The translations under genes were made by a program, and so were the position numbers. A stretch of 64,000 nt of DNA from Bacteroidota bacterium (GTDB lineage: Bacteria; Bacteroidota; Bacteroidia; JAHEXY01), in NCBI GenBank assembly GCA_023251875.1, contig JAHEXY010000001.1, positions 1 through 64,000 on the forward strand, written 5' to 3'. The notes beneath the pieces were generated by a model. It saw nothing but the letters and a program-made list of their open reading frames with translations, was not told the origin of the DNA and did not search any database. The stretch's first letter is position 1; the number at the start of each line of letters is the position of its first letter. Below, in pieces: positions 52,051 through 62,763 of the stretch.

Positions 52051-55000
52051 TTATCTCAGCACAATTCTCTTCATTTGGCTGTTGTTAAAACTATCTTGAA
52101 CCTGCAGCATATAAACCCCACCGGAAAGATTGCCAAGCAATATTTTTCCACTAAAATTATTTTCTTTTAAAAAGTGAATAGTATTTACTTTTTTTCCTAC
52201 CACATCATATAAAATAATGTTTGTAATATTTTTTCCTGAAACATCTTCAATAAAAATTTCATCCGATGCAGGATTTGGATAAACTAAAATGGTATTTTCA
52301 TTTTGTGTTTCTGAAATTGCAGTTATCGGATTTATGTATTCATTGCTGCAAACCATGGGCATTATATAATGCGCAATATCTCTGCCCCATCTAAAAGAAT
52401 AATTATACCAAGAGCCATTGTTCCATTGTTCCCAGGCTGTTCCGGGAGAGGTTTCTCCATCATCATTATGAATAATTGCTATTGTATCACCGGCAGTAGT
52501 TGGTAATTGTATTCCCGCATAATAGGTAGTTGTTAAAACAACAGGAGAAAAATTTACATAGGTATAAGCCTGATTACTTATATCTTTTGAAATGGTTGAG
52601 ATTAATACATCTTTTGATGCAATAATATTTCCGGGCGTACCTTTGCTGCCTGTATTATCCCACAAACAAACTTTTACAGTTGATGTAGAGGATGAATAGC
52701 TGGCTTTTCCGAATTTAATTTTTAAACCTGAAAGTAAAACCGCTGAAGTATCTAATACAAATACATCGGCTTTAGCCATATCTCCATACGCATTAGTTCC
52801 AGAAATATAACCACTGGAGCCAAGCGATAAAATACTTTCTGCATCGGCTCCTTCATCAACATTACTAATCGTATCGCAATAATAAAAATTCGATTCCAGT
52901 ACGGTAATATATTCTGTTTTTGATTCGGTATCAAAGCTGTTTAGATTAAGCGAAGTTAAAACTACTGCATATTTACCGGCTGTGCTGTAACTAATTCCCG
53001 ATGGATTTTGATCGCTCGATGAGGATGGGCTTCCTCCTACAAATGTCCAAGCCCATGAAGTAGGATCTCCTGTTGATAAATCTGTAAAGTCAATGGATTG
53101 ACCAGACACAATTGTTGTATTACTTGCGCTAAAATTTGTGTTAACAGGAACAACTGTATCTCCTTTTACAGTAATGTATGCCGTTTTAGTTTCCACATCC
53201 CATGTATAACTATTATATGCAATTAAAGTTACAGCATAGGTGCCGGGTGTGTTGTATAAAATAGCTGTTGGATTTTGATCGCTCGACATAGATGGACTAC
53301 CACCATCAAACGACCATTGCCAATTGGTTGGATTGCCCGATGACAAATCAGTAAATGCAATTGAATTTCCGGAAACAATGCTTGTTGAATTGGCCAGGAA
53401 ATTTGTATTTACTACATAGTTGGCGCCAGGTAAAACTGTAATGTAATTTACTTTGGTTTCTACATCTGATCCATTGGTATTTGATGCAGTAAGGCTAATA
53501 GTATAGGTTCCGGGTGTACTAAAAGTTACTTTGTTGGGATTTTGTTTTGTTGATGATGAAGGACTGCCTCCACTAAAACTCCATTTCCAGGCAGTAGGCG
53601 TTCCGCTTGAAGCATCATAAAATTGAACCGTAGAGCCTGATGTAACAGTTGTAGTATCTGATGTAAAATCGGCAGAAACAATAGTTGTAGTGGCAGAAAC
53701 AACCGTTATATAATTTGTTTTTGTAAGCGTATTGCTTCCATTAAAGTTAGATGCAATGAGGCTTACGGAATAGGTTCCAACGGTATTGTAAATGATTCCT
53801 GATGGATTGGCTACAGTAGAAGATGTTGTATTTGCTCCTGTAAAACTCCATTGCCAACTGTTGGGAGAGCCACTTGATAAATCAGTAAAGTTAACTGTAT
53901 CACCCACATTTATAAGCGTAGAGCTGGCTGCAAAATCTGCCGTAGGCGCTACCGATACAGTAGATGAATTACACATAACAGGCACGATCAAATTCGTCAA
54001 TTCATAAGTATACACTTCAGAATAAGAATGCCAGCTTTCATCATACCATTGCTCCCAGCCTGTTCCCGGATGGGCAGATGCTGTTGTATTGCTTAGCAAG
54101 GCTACCGTATCACCCGCTTGTGTTGGCAATTCTACGCCAACATAAAAAGGAGTAGTTATATTTACCGGAGATGAAAAAGCAACTCCTGTATAATCCCCAT
54201 TTGATATATCGGTTGCGATGGAACTTATGTACACATCTTCAGATGCCAATTCAATACCCGGGCTTCCATCTATCCCTGAATTATCCCACACTTTAATTTT
54301 TATTTTTGAACTTGCCGAAGAATAATCAGCACGCAAAAAATACAAATACACTCCGCTTAATTCTTTTCCCGAAGGGTAGGTATAAAAATAATCTGCTTTA
54401 GCACGATCGAGAAATCCATTGTTTCCGGATAGGTAGCCTGAACTTCCCGGCATATAATATAAAACAGGCTGATCATTGTTAAAATCATAATTCGACAAGG
54501 CAAAACATTCATCATCGGTATTGGGCTGTACCGTTATTTGCCGAACAGCAGTATCTGTGCCTATGCTATTACTTGCCCACAAATAAACCTTGTATACGCC
54601 CGGATTATAAAATGTAACCGAAGGATTTTGCAGGGAAGAGCCGGAAGGCGATCCATTGCTAAATGCCCAAAACCATGATGTGGGCGATCCGGTACTTAGG
54701 TCTTGAAAAGTTACCGTTTCTCCGGCTTTTATTGTGGATGAGTTGGCTGTAAAATCTGCATCAATTTCTTGCTGACATAAAACGGGACGAATAAGAAATG
54801 ATGAATTAATGCCCCAATTATCCTGATCTGAAAACGCATGCCAGGTATTATCACTTCTTTTATTCCATGCAGTAGCCGGACTTGCAGTGTACATTGTATT
54901 AGTATATAAAACAACGGTATCTCCTGCCGAATATGTTATTTCTATTCCAACATAAAAATTTGTAGTTATTTGTACAGGACTTGAAAAATTTACGACAGTA

Positions 55001-56697
55001 TAATAACTGTTGAGCACGTCATTATAGATAGAACTTAATAAAACATCTTGAGAATACAATTCATTTCCCGGAGCACCACTGCTACCTGTATTATCCCATA
55101 CTTTTACTTTTAATTTAGATGTAGATGATGCATATTTTGCATAGCCAAATGCCAGCATTACGCTTGAAATTGACGAGCCTGAAGGATAGGCATAAAAATA
55201 ATCTGCAAAAGATAAATCGCCATACGAATTATGGCCTGAAATAAAACCTCCGGAACTTTTATATAGTGTAATAGAATCATTATTTAAATCCACATTCGAA
55301 AGTGTATCGCAGCTTAATGTTGTTTGGGGATAAACCGTTATGTAGGCTGTTTTGCTAATGCTATCTGTGGTACTTCCTTTGCTTACTGATAGACTTACTT
55401 CATAATTTCCGGCAACATAATAGGTAACTGTTGGGTTTTGTAAACTTGAAGAATAGGGTTGTGCGTTAGAAAAACTCCAATTCCACTGATTTGGCGATCC
55501 ACTTGAGGCATCATAAAAAGTAATACTTTCTCCGGCATATATGGCGGTTGTATTGGCTGTAAAATCTGCGGTTAAGCTTGAAGACGTAGAACTTGAGCAT
55601 CCCTTTGAAGTAAGTAAAGAAGCTCTTGTTGTATTTAAAGTTGCCAACATACGGCTGACCTGGCCCGAAGTAAACATATTCGCACAATCATCATCTGCAT
55701 AATCCATGTAATTCATAAACATAATTCCCGGAGAAGTAGTACTGCATGCATCAGTATATGGAAATGAAGGACAACCATAGGTGTAATTGGCTTGATCGGG
55801 AGTATCTGTAACATAATCTGTACCGGTGCAGGCTCCGCTATCATCACCCCAAATATGGCGTAGATTAAGCCAGTGCCCTATTTCATGTGTAGCAGTGCGT
55901 CCCAGGTGATAGGGAGCCACAACTGTTCCTGTTGTTCCAAAGGCAATATAATTTATTACAACGCCATCGGTTTCATAATTTCCGGTTCCGGGAAATTGCG
56001 CATAACCCAATAATGATGAGCCCAAATTACACACCCATATATTTAAATATTGATCCGTTGGCCAGGCATCAATGCCGCCTGAGCTTGTATATTTCATATC
56101 TTCATTGTAGGGAAAAGAAGTTGTGCTGGTGCTGGTTCTTGTAATTCCACTTGTGGCATTTCCATTTTCATCTGTTGAGGCCAGGCAAAATTCTATTTGT
56201 GCATCGGCTGCATAACTGCTAAAGGCAGATGGAACATTAACTGCATTTGCATTTAATTTTCTAAAATCTTGATTCAATACATCTAGTTGAGATTGTATTT
56301 GAGTGTAACTAATATTTTCTGTACTTGTATTATACAACACATGCACCACTACCGGTATGGTAATTATGCTGTTTTGTTTTTTGCTTACATTTTTTAAAAT
56401 CCAATTGTTTGTATTTTGCTCTTGCAAATCAAGCTCGTTTTGTAAAGCCGGATTTTTAGCAATTTGTTCCACTAATTTTTCGTGAGAATAGCATCTTATT
56501 TTGGAAGAAGCTGATGCTATTTTTGTTTGCTGTTGTGCATCACTGCCTCTTTGTATGCTAGTTGTAGTGCTTAATTTTTTAGTATTGATTGGAGTTTGCG
56601 CATGTATATTATTGATCAAGCCAATAATGCAAATAACAATTGCCATAATGATGGCATACAACAATCTTGTTTCTTCGATTTCATTTCTTCGATACAT
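52051..56697 (-). CDS. M43-family (cytophagalysin/pappalysin-like) metalloprotease with PKD domains, T9SS-sorted
   Basis: 1548 residues. N-terminal membrane-type signal ([22 protein letters not shown]), propeptide, then an M43 catalytic domain with [18 protein letters not shown] (zinc ligands in [11 protein letters not shown], about 269-279) and the downstream [11 protein letters not shown] Met-turn. After it alternate PKD domains ([20 protein letters not shown]) and an unnamed beta domain of about 180 residues at about 462-641, 729-907 and 1273-1449 ([25 protein letters not shown]). A run of four PKD domains lies between the second and third. A T9SS sorting domain ends it ([20 protein letters not shown]). 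Predicted extracellular protease, substrate unknown. Confidence 0.9.
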   Translation of the reverse strand: MYRRNEIEETRLLYAIIMAIVICIIGLINNIHAQTPINTKKLSTTTSIQRGSDAQQQTKIASASSKIRCYSHEKLVEQIAKNPALQNELDLQEQNTNNWILKNVSKKQNSIITIPVVVHVLYNTSTENISYTQIQSQLDVLNQDFRKLNANAVNVPSAFSSYAADAQIEFCLASTDENGNATSGITRTSTSTTSFPYNEDMKYTSSGGIDAWPTDQYLNIWVCNLGSSLLGYAQFPGTGNYETDGVVINYIAFGTTGTVVAPYHLGRTATHEIGHWLNLRHIWGDDSGACTGTDYVTDTPDQANYTYGCPSFPYTDACSTTSPGIMFMNYMDYADDDCANMFTSGQVSRMLATLNTTRASLLTSKGCSSSTSSSLTADFTANTTAIYAGESITFYDASSGSPNQWNWSFSNAQPYSSSLQNPTVTYYVAGNYEVSLSVSKGSTTDSISKTAYITVYPQTTLSCDTLSNVDLNNDSITLYKSSGGFISGHNSYGDLSFADYFYAYPSGSSISSVMLAFGYAKYASSTSKLKVKVWDNTGSSGAPGNELYSQDVLLSSIYNDVLNSYYTVVNFSSPVQITTNFYVGIEITYSAGDTVVLYTNTMYTASPATAWNKRSDNTWHAFSDQDNWGINSSFLIRPVLCQQEIDADFTANSSTIKAGETVTFQDLSTGSPTSWFWAFSNGSPSGSSLQNPSVTFYNPGVYKVYLWASNSIGTDTAVRQITVQPNTDDECFALSNYDFNNDQPVLYYMPGSSGYLSGNNGFLDRAKADYFYTYPSGKELSGVYLYFLRADYSSASSKIKIKVWDNSGIDGSPGIELASEDVYISSIATDISNGDYTGVAFSSPVNITTPFYVGVELPTQAGDTVALLSNTTASAHPGTGWEQWYDESWHSYSEVYTYELTNLIVPVMCNSSTVSVAPTADFAASSTLINVGDTVNFTDLSSGSPNSWQWSFTGANTTSSTVANPSGIIYNTVGTYSVSLIASNFNGSNTLTKTNYITVVSATTTIVSADFTSDTTTVTSGSTVQFYDASSGTPTAWKWSFSGGSPSSSTKQNPNKVTFSTPGTYTISLTASNTNGSDVETKVNYITVLPGANYVVNTNFLANSTSIVSGNSIAFTDLSSGNPTNWQWSFDGGSPSMSSDQNPTAILYNTPGTYAVTLIAYNSYTWDVETKTAYITVKGDTVVPVNTNFSASNTTIVSGQSIDFTDLSTGDPTSWAWTFVGGSPSSSSDQNPSGISYSTAGKYAVVLTSLNLNSFDTESKTEYITVLESNFYYCDTISNVDEGADAESILSLGSSGYISGTNAYGDMAKADVFVLDTSAVLLSGLKIKFGKASYSSSTSTVKVCLWDNTGSKGTPGNIIASKDVLISTISKDISNQAYTYVNFSPVVLTTTYYAGIQLPTTAGDTIAIIHNDDGETSPGTAWEQWNNGSWYNYSFRWGRDIAHYIMPMVCSNEYINPITAISETQNENTILVYPNPASDEIFIEDVSGKNITNIILYDVVGKKVNTIHFLKENNFSGKILLGNLSGGVYMLQVQDSFNNSQMKRIVLR

Positions 56698-56721
56698 TTT
56701 TTTATAGTTTAGTTTTTAATG

Positions 56722-56843
56722 ACAATTTATTTCTCATTCACGCCTAATACAAATTCAAATAAAGTACTGATTGGGGTTTATCTCCATCAAAATAAAATTA
56801 TAAAGCAGTATGTTTCATTAAGCTATGATTATAACATGTCGGA
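56722..56843 (-). promoter_or_regulatory. Promoter P18 (three-part class) for the M43 protease
   Basis: Minus strand: TCCGAC (56843-56838), 53 bp, GAGATAAACCCCAAT (56784-56770), 16 bp, TTTG (56753-56750), 20 bp, TAAATTGT (56729-56722). The 15-bp box is perfect. Confidence 0.8.
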
Positions 56844-56993
56844 AGTATATCTACAAAAATTATTCTTTGCAAGATGAATAAAGAACAATTAATAACGGTT
56901 TGCAGTATAATTTTTTCACTTACAATTCCTATAACGAGCATAAAAATTTTAGCTATAATTTATATCTTGTTGTTCACAACCTTTAACATACGC

Positions 56994-58550
56994 ATGAGCG
57001 ATACATTATTCAGCCTTATAAAGGCATTGAGTACGGGAGAGAAAATTCATTTTAAACGCAATGCCAAAAGGCAGGCCGGTGATAAAGATCCAGCCTATCT
57101 GCAATTGTTTGATGTGATTGACAAAATGGATGATTATGATAAAGATGCCATTCTAGCAAAACTGAAAAATAAAAAATTTACATCTGATTATGCTGAAATA
57201 AGAAGCTATTTGCGTGAATTATTAATAGAATTTATACAAGAATACAATACAGAGAAAAGTATTCCCAGAAAGGCGATTAAGCAATTTCGAAAAGCACAGG
57301 CATTATATGAAAAGGGATTGTTTGCTGATGCACATGAATTATTAAAAAAATCAAAAGAACTTGCCGAAACCTATCAATTACAGGATGCATTGTATTACAT
57401 ATACACACAAGAAATTCAACTTTGTTCGGGTAGTGAAACAACCAATCGCATTGAAAAACTTGCTTTAAAACATCATGAAAGAAAAAAAACAATTGAGAAC
57501 CTTGGCTTAATTAATGAAGCAGAAACAGTTTTTAATATACTTCATTTTTTGTACATGGAAACCCCATCGTCAAGAGATGAAGAAATTATTGCTCAAGCAG
57601 GGGGGCTGTATAAGCAATTACAACAACTCCCCCAAAGTGACATTTTCTATCCTCAATTACTTAAGCAATTATCAGCTTCATTATATCATAATTTAACACA
57701 AAATTATGCTGAAATGTATGAAAGCTATAAAACTGCTTTGCAATTATATGAGGCAAATATACAGATGAAAGAAAGATATGGTTCTTTATATCTGAATACA
57801 CTTAAAAATTATCTGGCAAGCTCTCATTACTATCGCAATTATAATGAGTATCAATATTTGTTAAACAAGCTTTCTGAATCGATCCGGCATTTAAAAGGTA
57901 TGTTTAAAATTTTCCCACAATTATTTTTATGCTACCTCAAACTTGATATTTTAATTACCAGGGGAGAGGCAGATGTTGCAATCCATTACATGCTTGAAAA
58001 TAAAAAGAAAGAATTAAGAGCTAGCCAAAGCATATTTAATATAAGTATTCAATTTAAACAACTCCATCAATACGCTTTTTTATTTTTTTTGAATGCTGAT
58101 TATAAAAACGCCAATCAATACCTCAATATTATTCTCAATAAATTTGATTTGCAAATGAAAGGAAGGTCTGATTTGTTTTTTACGGCCAAACTCATGAAAC
58201 TAATGATCACCTTTGAACTTGGAGACTTTTTATTGTTGAATGATTTATTACTATCAATACAGCAATATTTTGCACGTCATAATAAATTATATGAACTTGA
58301 AAAAATTTTATTTTCTCATTTTAAAACGCTCGAAAAAAATACTGCTGTAAAATCAAATGCTACTGCTGATTGGAATCAATTAAAAAATTTATTACAAAAA
58401 TTTGATCCTTACTTTTTATTAGAATTTATAGGTTTTGATATAATGGCATGGGTAGATAGTAAAATCCATAATCGCCCAATGAAAGATATTATAAAAGAAA
58501 AAGCCCAACAATACTACCCTGATATTTTTAAAGTGGAAATAATATTGTAA
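56994..58550 (+). CDS. Helical-repeat (TPR-like) protein
   Basis: 518 residues from ATG 56994 (MSDTLFSLIKALSTGEKIHF). An earlier ATG at 56874 would add 40 mostly hydrophobic residues, but the family I recognise starts near LFxLIKSLTxxEKRxFK, so I prefer 56994. The body is an all-helical solenoid: QFRKAQALYEKGLFADAHEL, YESYKTALQLYEANIQMKER, YLNIILNKFDLQMKG. No signal peptide, so cytoplasmic. Such proteins occur in many Bacteroidota and are of unknown role. Converges with the next gene, 15 bp apart. Confidence 0.7.
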   Translation: MSDTLFSLIKALSTGEKIHFKRNAKRQAGDKDPAYLQLFDVIDKMDDYDKDAILAKLKNKKFTSDYAEIRSYLRELLIEFIQEYNTEKSIPRKAIKQFRKAQALYEKGLFADAHELLKKSKELAETYQLQDALYYIYTQEIQLCSGSETTNRIEKLALKHHERKKTIENLGLINEAETVFNILHFLYMETPSSRDEEIIAQAGGLYKQLQQLPQSDIFYPQLLKQLSASLYHNLTQNYAEMYESYKTALQLYEANIQMKERYGSLYLNTLKNYLASSHYYRNYNEYQYLLNKLSESIRHLKGMFKIFPQLFLCYLKLDILITRGEADVAIHYMLENKKKELRASQSIFNISIQFKQLHQYAFLFFLNADYKNANQYLNIILNKFDLQMKGRSDLFFTAKLMKLMITFELGDFLLLNDLLLSIQQYFARHNKLYELEKILFSHFKTLEKNTAVKSNATADWNQLKNLLQKFDPYFLLEFIGFDIMAWVDSKIHNRPMKDIIKEKAQQYYPDIFKVEIIL

Positions 58551-58565
58551 TTCCTACACCGGTTC

Positions 58566-61085
58566 TTACTTAAGTATTGTAATATGTTGCGTAAAAATAT
58601 TATTTCCATCATATACTTTTAAAAGATAGGTTCCGGAAACCAAATGCGATGTGTAAATTACATTGCCAGCAAGTCCATTTAAAATAGTAATATTCGTTTT
58701 TAACACTTCATGCCCAAGTAAATCAAATATTCTTACATCAACAGGTGCTGAATAATCTACAGAAAATTTAATAGAAAATCCGGATTGAACAGGATTAGGA
58801 AATATTTTCATCTTTGGTTGTTCCCTTTTATCAATTTCCGTATTAGTAGTAATTGTAATCTCATCAATATCTCCAAAACCAAAAAAACCGGTAGAGGTGC
58901 CAACTAATATAGAGCCAAAGGCAATGTCTTGAATTTCTTCAGAGGGCAAACCTCTATGGAGTACTTTATTTTCATCTGTAATAGCAGCATAACAAAAAAT
59001 ATATTCTCCAAAAGAAGCAAAGACGGTATCCGGATTTTCCGGATATATTTCTACGGCAAATGCATGGCCGGCTGATTCGCTAGTAAACTGAGAAAACAAA
59101 TATTGATAGGATTGTCCACCATCTATCGATTTTACAAATTCGCATTTATCAGTAGGGCCACCGGAAGCTACTACATAAATAGTATCATTGTTTCTTGGGT
59201 CAATAGCAATATCAAAAATTAATAATCCTTTTAAAATTGTATCGGTAGCATGTTTTATAGTTGTATTTAATTTTATCCAATTTAACCCAAGGTTATCAGA
59301 TCTCCATATATAGCCATAGCCTTCTCCTTCTTTGCCCGTTCCAACATATATAACTGTATCGGTATTATCATATCCAACTTCAATAGTATTGCCAAAAGCA
59401 AAGCCGGTAGGTTTAATTACCCCCCAACTATGGCCTCCATCGGTCGACCTCCAAATGTAACCGCTATCAGAAGTAGTATTGTTATTGTATTTGTTTCCGC
59501 CACTTACAGCTAATACAATATTAGAAGTTACAAAGGCAATATCATTTATTGGCGCTGTTCCTCCAAGTGAATTTGTATTTGAATAAGCAAAGCCATAAGG
59601 CCCCGTTTCAGATACCATAAATTTTCCAAATCCGGTTGAATCATAATTAATATTGGCAACTACTATGTGTGATGAATCAAACGGATCCATTGCAATGGAA
59701 TGAGCTTGCACATAAGCAGCATGTGTACTATCATACAAAGGAAATGCACCATAAGAAGTGTGCCATTTATTATATGAATTGATAGAATCAATGCCATAGG
59801 CAGTAGTATAAGCAACATAGCCGTCTTTTGTAAGAAGATAAACTTGAGACTGATGGTAATTTTTAGCAATCTGTTTTATTGTAATGGCCGATAAATCTTT
59901 ATTTTGGGCCAAGGTATAAGGCCCTTGTTCTCCATTAAAGCTAATATACGCACCTAAATAAGAGGGATTAACTACAGTATTCAAAAAACTATCAGGAGCT
60001 ACTGCAACCAAGTCTTGCGTACCACTCATTCCATTGATTACTTGCCACGAATTTCCCATATCATACGAAATAAATCCTTTGGCAGTAAGAATTAATCCAT
60101 TGCTTGAACTTAAGGTCGATTTCCATTTTGGCGAATAATCAATATCTGAAAGTTCTTTCATAATGCCGCCTGAAATATCTGTCCAAGAATTGCCCCCATC
60201 AAATGAACGATATATTTTTAAATCCGCATTATTCTGTGTACGCCCTGTAATAAATAAAGTATCGCCACTATTTTGGCCCGGATGGGTAAATACATCGCTT
60301 ATATAATAGATGTTTGGCGGAATAGTAACAGGCGACATGCTTATTCCATCAAATTGATATAAAAGATGTGCTAAGATTTCATCGCCACTGCCACTTGTGT
60401 CAACTAAAAAATATAGTGGATAACCGTTACTTTTATTAGAAGCCGCTAAATGCGAAACAAGAGATTGAGAGGGAAGGCTTGGAATAAGAGAAAAAATATC
60501 TGTTATTTTGCCGGAGTCCAATGGAAGAGAATCTATTTTTATGATATAATGATCAAAGGAAATATATAAATAGTAATCACTAAGCCAAATTCCGTTGATA
60601 AGATTTCCGCTTTGGCCGGTTAGCTTTTCAAATATATATTTATCAAAAGCTGTAAAAAAAGTTCCACTATCACCTCCTTGATAACTAATTTCTACCGCTC
60701 CCATTTCCTTAGCTTCTGTTCTTGTGGCTATCCAACCTACTGTATTTGCTACAATTTGTCGGCAACCTCCCGCCCAACCCCTCAATCCCTCACAAGTCAT
60801 TTGAAGTGAGTCTTTCGAAAAGGGTGCTGTCCAATTATTGGCAAGATTATCAGAATAAAAAAGTCCATTAGGCGCATCAACAGATAAAAATAAGCGTTCG
60901 TTATAGGGTGAAAATTCTACTTCTATTGTTTGTCCACCAAAAATGCCAAGGTTATATCTGTTATTAGTAAGCTGATCTGTACAAGAATCAGGTTGAGCAT
61001 ACAATACTGATAAGGGCATCAATAAGCCAATTAAGCTTATACGTATAATGAATCTACTACCCTTAAGAAAAAATAAAACTTTCAT
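58566..61085 (-). CDS. T9SS-sorted sortilin/BNR-type beta-propeller protein
   Basis: 839 residues. Signal peptide ISLIGLLMPLSVLYAQ. Asp-box (BNR) motifs recur through the protein: SFDGGNSWTD, STDGGHSWGV, SDNLGLNWIK, SIDGGQSYQY, each at a blade end, as in VPS10/sortilin-type and sialidase-type propellers. No sialidase catalytic set was seen. The C-terminal 75 residues are a T9SS type A sorting domain (IFPNPVQSGFSI, VRIFDLLGHEV, VSGTYLLKV, QHITILK). Extracellular; ligand unknown. It is followed on the same strand by no gene within the window (58551-58565 is the convergent gap). Confidence 0.85.
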   Translation of the reverse strand: MKVLFFLKGSRFIIRISLIGLLMPLSVLYAQPDSCTDQLTNNRYNLGIFGGQTIEVEFSPYNERLFLSVDAPNGLFYSDNLANNWTAPFSKDSLQMTCEGLRGWAGGCRQIVANTVGWIATRTEAKEMGAVEISYQGGDSGTFFTAFDKYIFEKLTGQSGNLINGIWLSDYYLYISFDHYIIKIDSLPLDSGKITDIFSLIPSLPSQSLVSHLAASNKSNGYPLYFLVDTSGSGDEILAHLLYQFDGISMSPVTIPPNIYYISDVFTHPGQNSGDTLFITGRTQNNADLKIYRSFDGGNSWTDISGGIMKELSDIDYSPKWKSTLSSSNGLILTAKGFISYDMGNSWQVINGMSGTQDLVAVAPDSFLNTVVNPSYLGAYISFNGEQGPYTLAQNKDLSAITIKQIAKNYHQSQVYLLTKDGYVAYTTAYGIDSINSYNKWHTSYGAFPLYDSTHAAYVQAHSIAMDPFDSSHIVVANINYDSTGFGKFMVSETGPYGFAYSNTNSLGGTAPINDIAFVTSNIVLAVSGGNKYNNNTTSDSGYIWRSTDGGHSWGVIKPTGFAFGNTIEVGYDNTDTVIYVGTGKEGEGYGYIWRSDNLGLNWIKLNTTIKHATDTILKGLLIFDIAIDPRNNDTIYVVASGGPTDKCEFVKSIDGGQSYQYLFSQFTSESAGHAFAVEIYPENPDTVFASFGEYIFCYAAITDENKVLHRGLPSEEIQDIAFGSILVGTSTGFFGFGDIDEITITTNTEIDKREQPKMKIFPNPVQSGFSIKFSVDYSAPVDVRIFDLLGHEVLKTNITILNGLAGNVIYTSHLVSGTYLLKVYDGNNIFTQHITILK

Positions 61086-61324
61086 ATTTCTATTTCAACA
61101 TTATTAATGTATACCACGAATGGTTAAATTGCGATGCATAGTTAAATTGTTATCTTACAAATATTATTAATTGATACATAGCAATTAAACAATAAAGCAA
61201 TTGTACTTAAATAAAAGCGCAATTAGCAACCATTTGCAGTATAAGCCCTATGGTATTTGCTTTTATACTAGCAAAATCATAAAAAGGTTACAATTAAATT
61301 GAAATAAAAATACAGTATGCTGAT

Positions 61325-62761
61325 TTAGCAGAATAGGTTTTCTTTACGAGTAATATAATGCGAAAAGTTAAGTAATGTATCTTCCTGCAACATAGATCCC
61401 ATCAATTGAAATCCGAAAGGCAAACCATTAGAATGTTTGCCTAAAGGAAGTGAAATAGCAGGTAAACCGGCAAGAGGTGCCTGAACGGTAAAAATATCTT
61501 CTAAATACATGGTAAGAGGGTCGGTAGTTTTTTCTCCTAATTTAAACGCAGTTGTAGGAGTAGTAGGTGTTAAAATAAAATCGTATTGCGATAAAATTTC
61601 ATTGGTTTTGATACGAATAAGGTTACGTACTTTTTGGGCTTTTGCATAATAGGCATCATAATAACCTGCACTTAAAACAAAAGTACCCAGCATAATTCTT
61701 CTCTTTACTTCTTTCCCGAAACCTTCGGTTCGAGATCTTTTATAAGTACTTTCTAAATCTATCGCATTGGGACTTCGATAACCGTAATGAACACCATCAT
61801 ACCTTGATAAATTTGATGATGCTTCAGCAGTTGTTAAAACGTAATAGGTAGGAATTAAAAAATTCAGCAAATCGAAACTAACCGGCTCAACAATATGTCC
61901 TTCTTTTTTTAGGTTTTCAATAAAGGCATACATCTGTTTTTGAATTTCAGAATCTAGGCCTTTACTTTCAAGACATTCTTTTATATATGCCAATTTTATT
62001 TTTTTATTCATACCCAGCTCTTGAGAATAATTAGGAACAGGCTTGGATGAAGCTGTGCTATCAAAACCATCTTTACCTGCCATAACTTCCATCATAATGG
62101 CAATATCTTCTACACTTTTTGTAATGGGGCCAATTTGATCAAATGAAGATGCGTAAGCAATGGCTCCCCAACGAGAAACCCTTCCGTAAGATGGTTTTAA
62201 ACCTACTGTTCCACAAAAGGATGAGGGTTGACGAATAGAGCCTCCTGTATCAGTTCCTAAAGCTGCTAAACATAAATCGGCACAAACAGCAGCAACAGAA
62301 CCACCAGATGAACCTCCGGAAACACGAGTAGTATCAAGTGGATTAAGAACGGGTCCATAAGCAGAATTTTCGTTAGAGCTTCCCATTCCAAATTCATCGC
62401 AATTTAAACGACCTATAATTATTGCATCTTCGTTAAGCAAACGCTCAACAACAGTTGCACTGTACAATGAAGTAAACCCTTCTAAAATTTTTGAACCTGC
62501 AGAGCATTTATGATTTTTGTAGCAAATGTTATCTTTTATTCCAATCACCATTCCGGCTAATTTGCCTGCTTTGCCTTGAGCAATTTTTTGATCTAGTTGC
62601 TCAGCTGCTTTCAAAGCTTCATCTTTATATACTTCTAAAAAAGCATTTAGATTTTTATGTTGTTCAATTCTATTGAGATAATAGTTTACCAATTCAAGGC
62701 AACTAACTTTTTTAGCTTTTATATTTTCTTGAATTTGTATTAATGAAGTATAGGTTTGCAT
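61325..62761 (-). CDS. gatA: Asp-tRNA(Asn)/Glu-tRNA(Gln) amidotransferase subunit A
   Basis: 478 residues, usual length. The amidase signature is complete: GIKDNICY with Lys76, RVSGGSSGGSVAAV with Ser151, and TDTGGSIRQPSSFCG with Ser175, the catalytic Ser-Ser-Lys triad. In the GatCAB complex this subunit releases ammonia from glutamine to convert mischarged Glu-tRNA(Gln) or Asp-tRNA(Asn) in the cytoplasm. gatB and gatC are not in the window. It begins 2 bp after the stop of the hydrolase gene, so the two are an operon. The gap 61086-61324 upstream of 61085 has no gene. Confidence 0.95.
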   Translation of the reverse strand: MQTYTSLIQIQENIKAKKVSCLELVNYYLNRIEQHKNLNAFLEVYKDEALKAAEQLDQKIAQGKAGKLAGMVIGIKDNICYKNHKCSAGSKILEGFTSLYSATVVERLLNEDAIIIGRLNCDEFGMGSSNENSAYGPVLNPLDTTRVSGGSSGGSVAAVCADLCLAALGTDTGGSIRQPSSFCGTVGLKPSYGRVSRWGAIAYASSFDQIGPITKSVEDIAIMMEVMAGKDGFDSTASSKPVPNYSQELGMNKKIKLAYIKECLESKGLDSEIQKQMYAFIENLKKEGHIVEPVSFDLLNFLIPTYYVLTTAEASSNLSRYDGVHYGYRSPNAIDLESTYKRSRTEGFGKEVKRRIMLGTFVLSAGYYDAYYAKAQKVRNLIRIKTNEILSQYDFILTPTTPTTAFKLGEKTTDPLTMYLEDIFTVQAPLAGLPAISLPLGKHSNGLPFGFQLMGSMLQEDTLLNFSHYITRKENLFC

Positions 62762-62763
62762 TC

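Noticed and set aside
56874-56993. Forty-residue hydrophobic extension of the helical-repeat protein
   Set aside because: The family pattern starts at MSDTLFSLIKAL; the extension would put a membrane helix on a soluble protein. Not excluded by sequence alone.
58566-61085. Sialidase
   Set aside because: Asp-boxes are present, but the catalytic Arg triad, Tyr and Asp arrangement was not found; Asp-boxes occur in many propellers.
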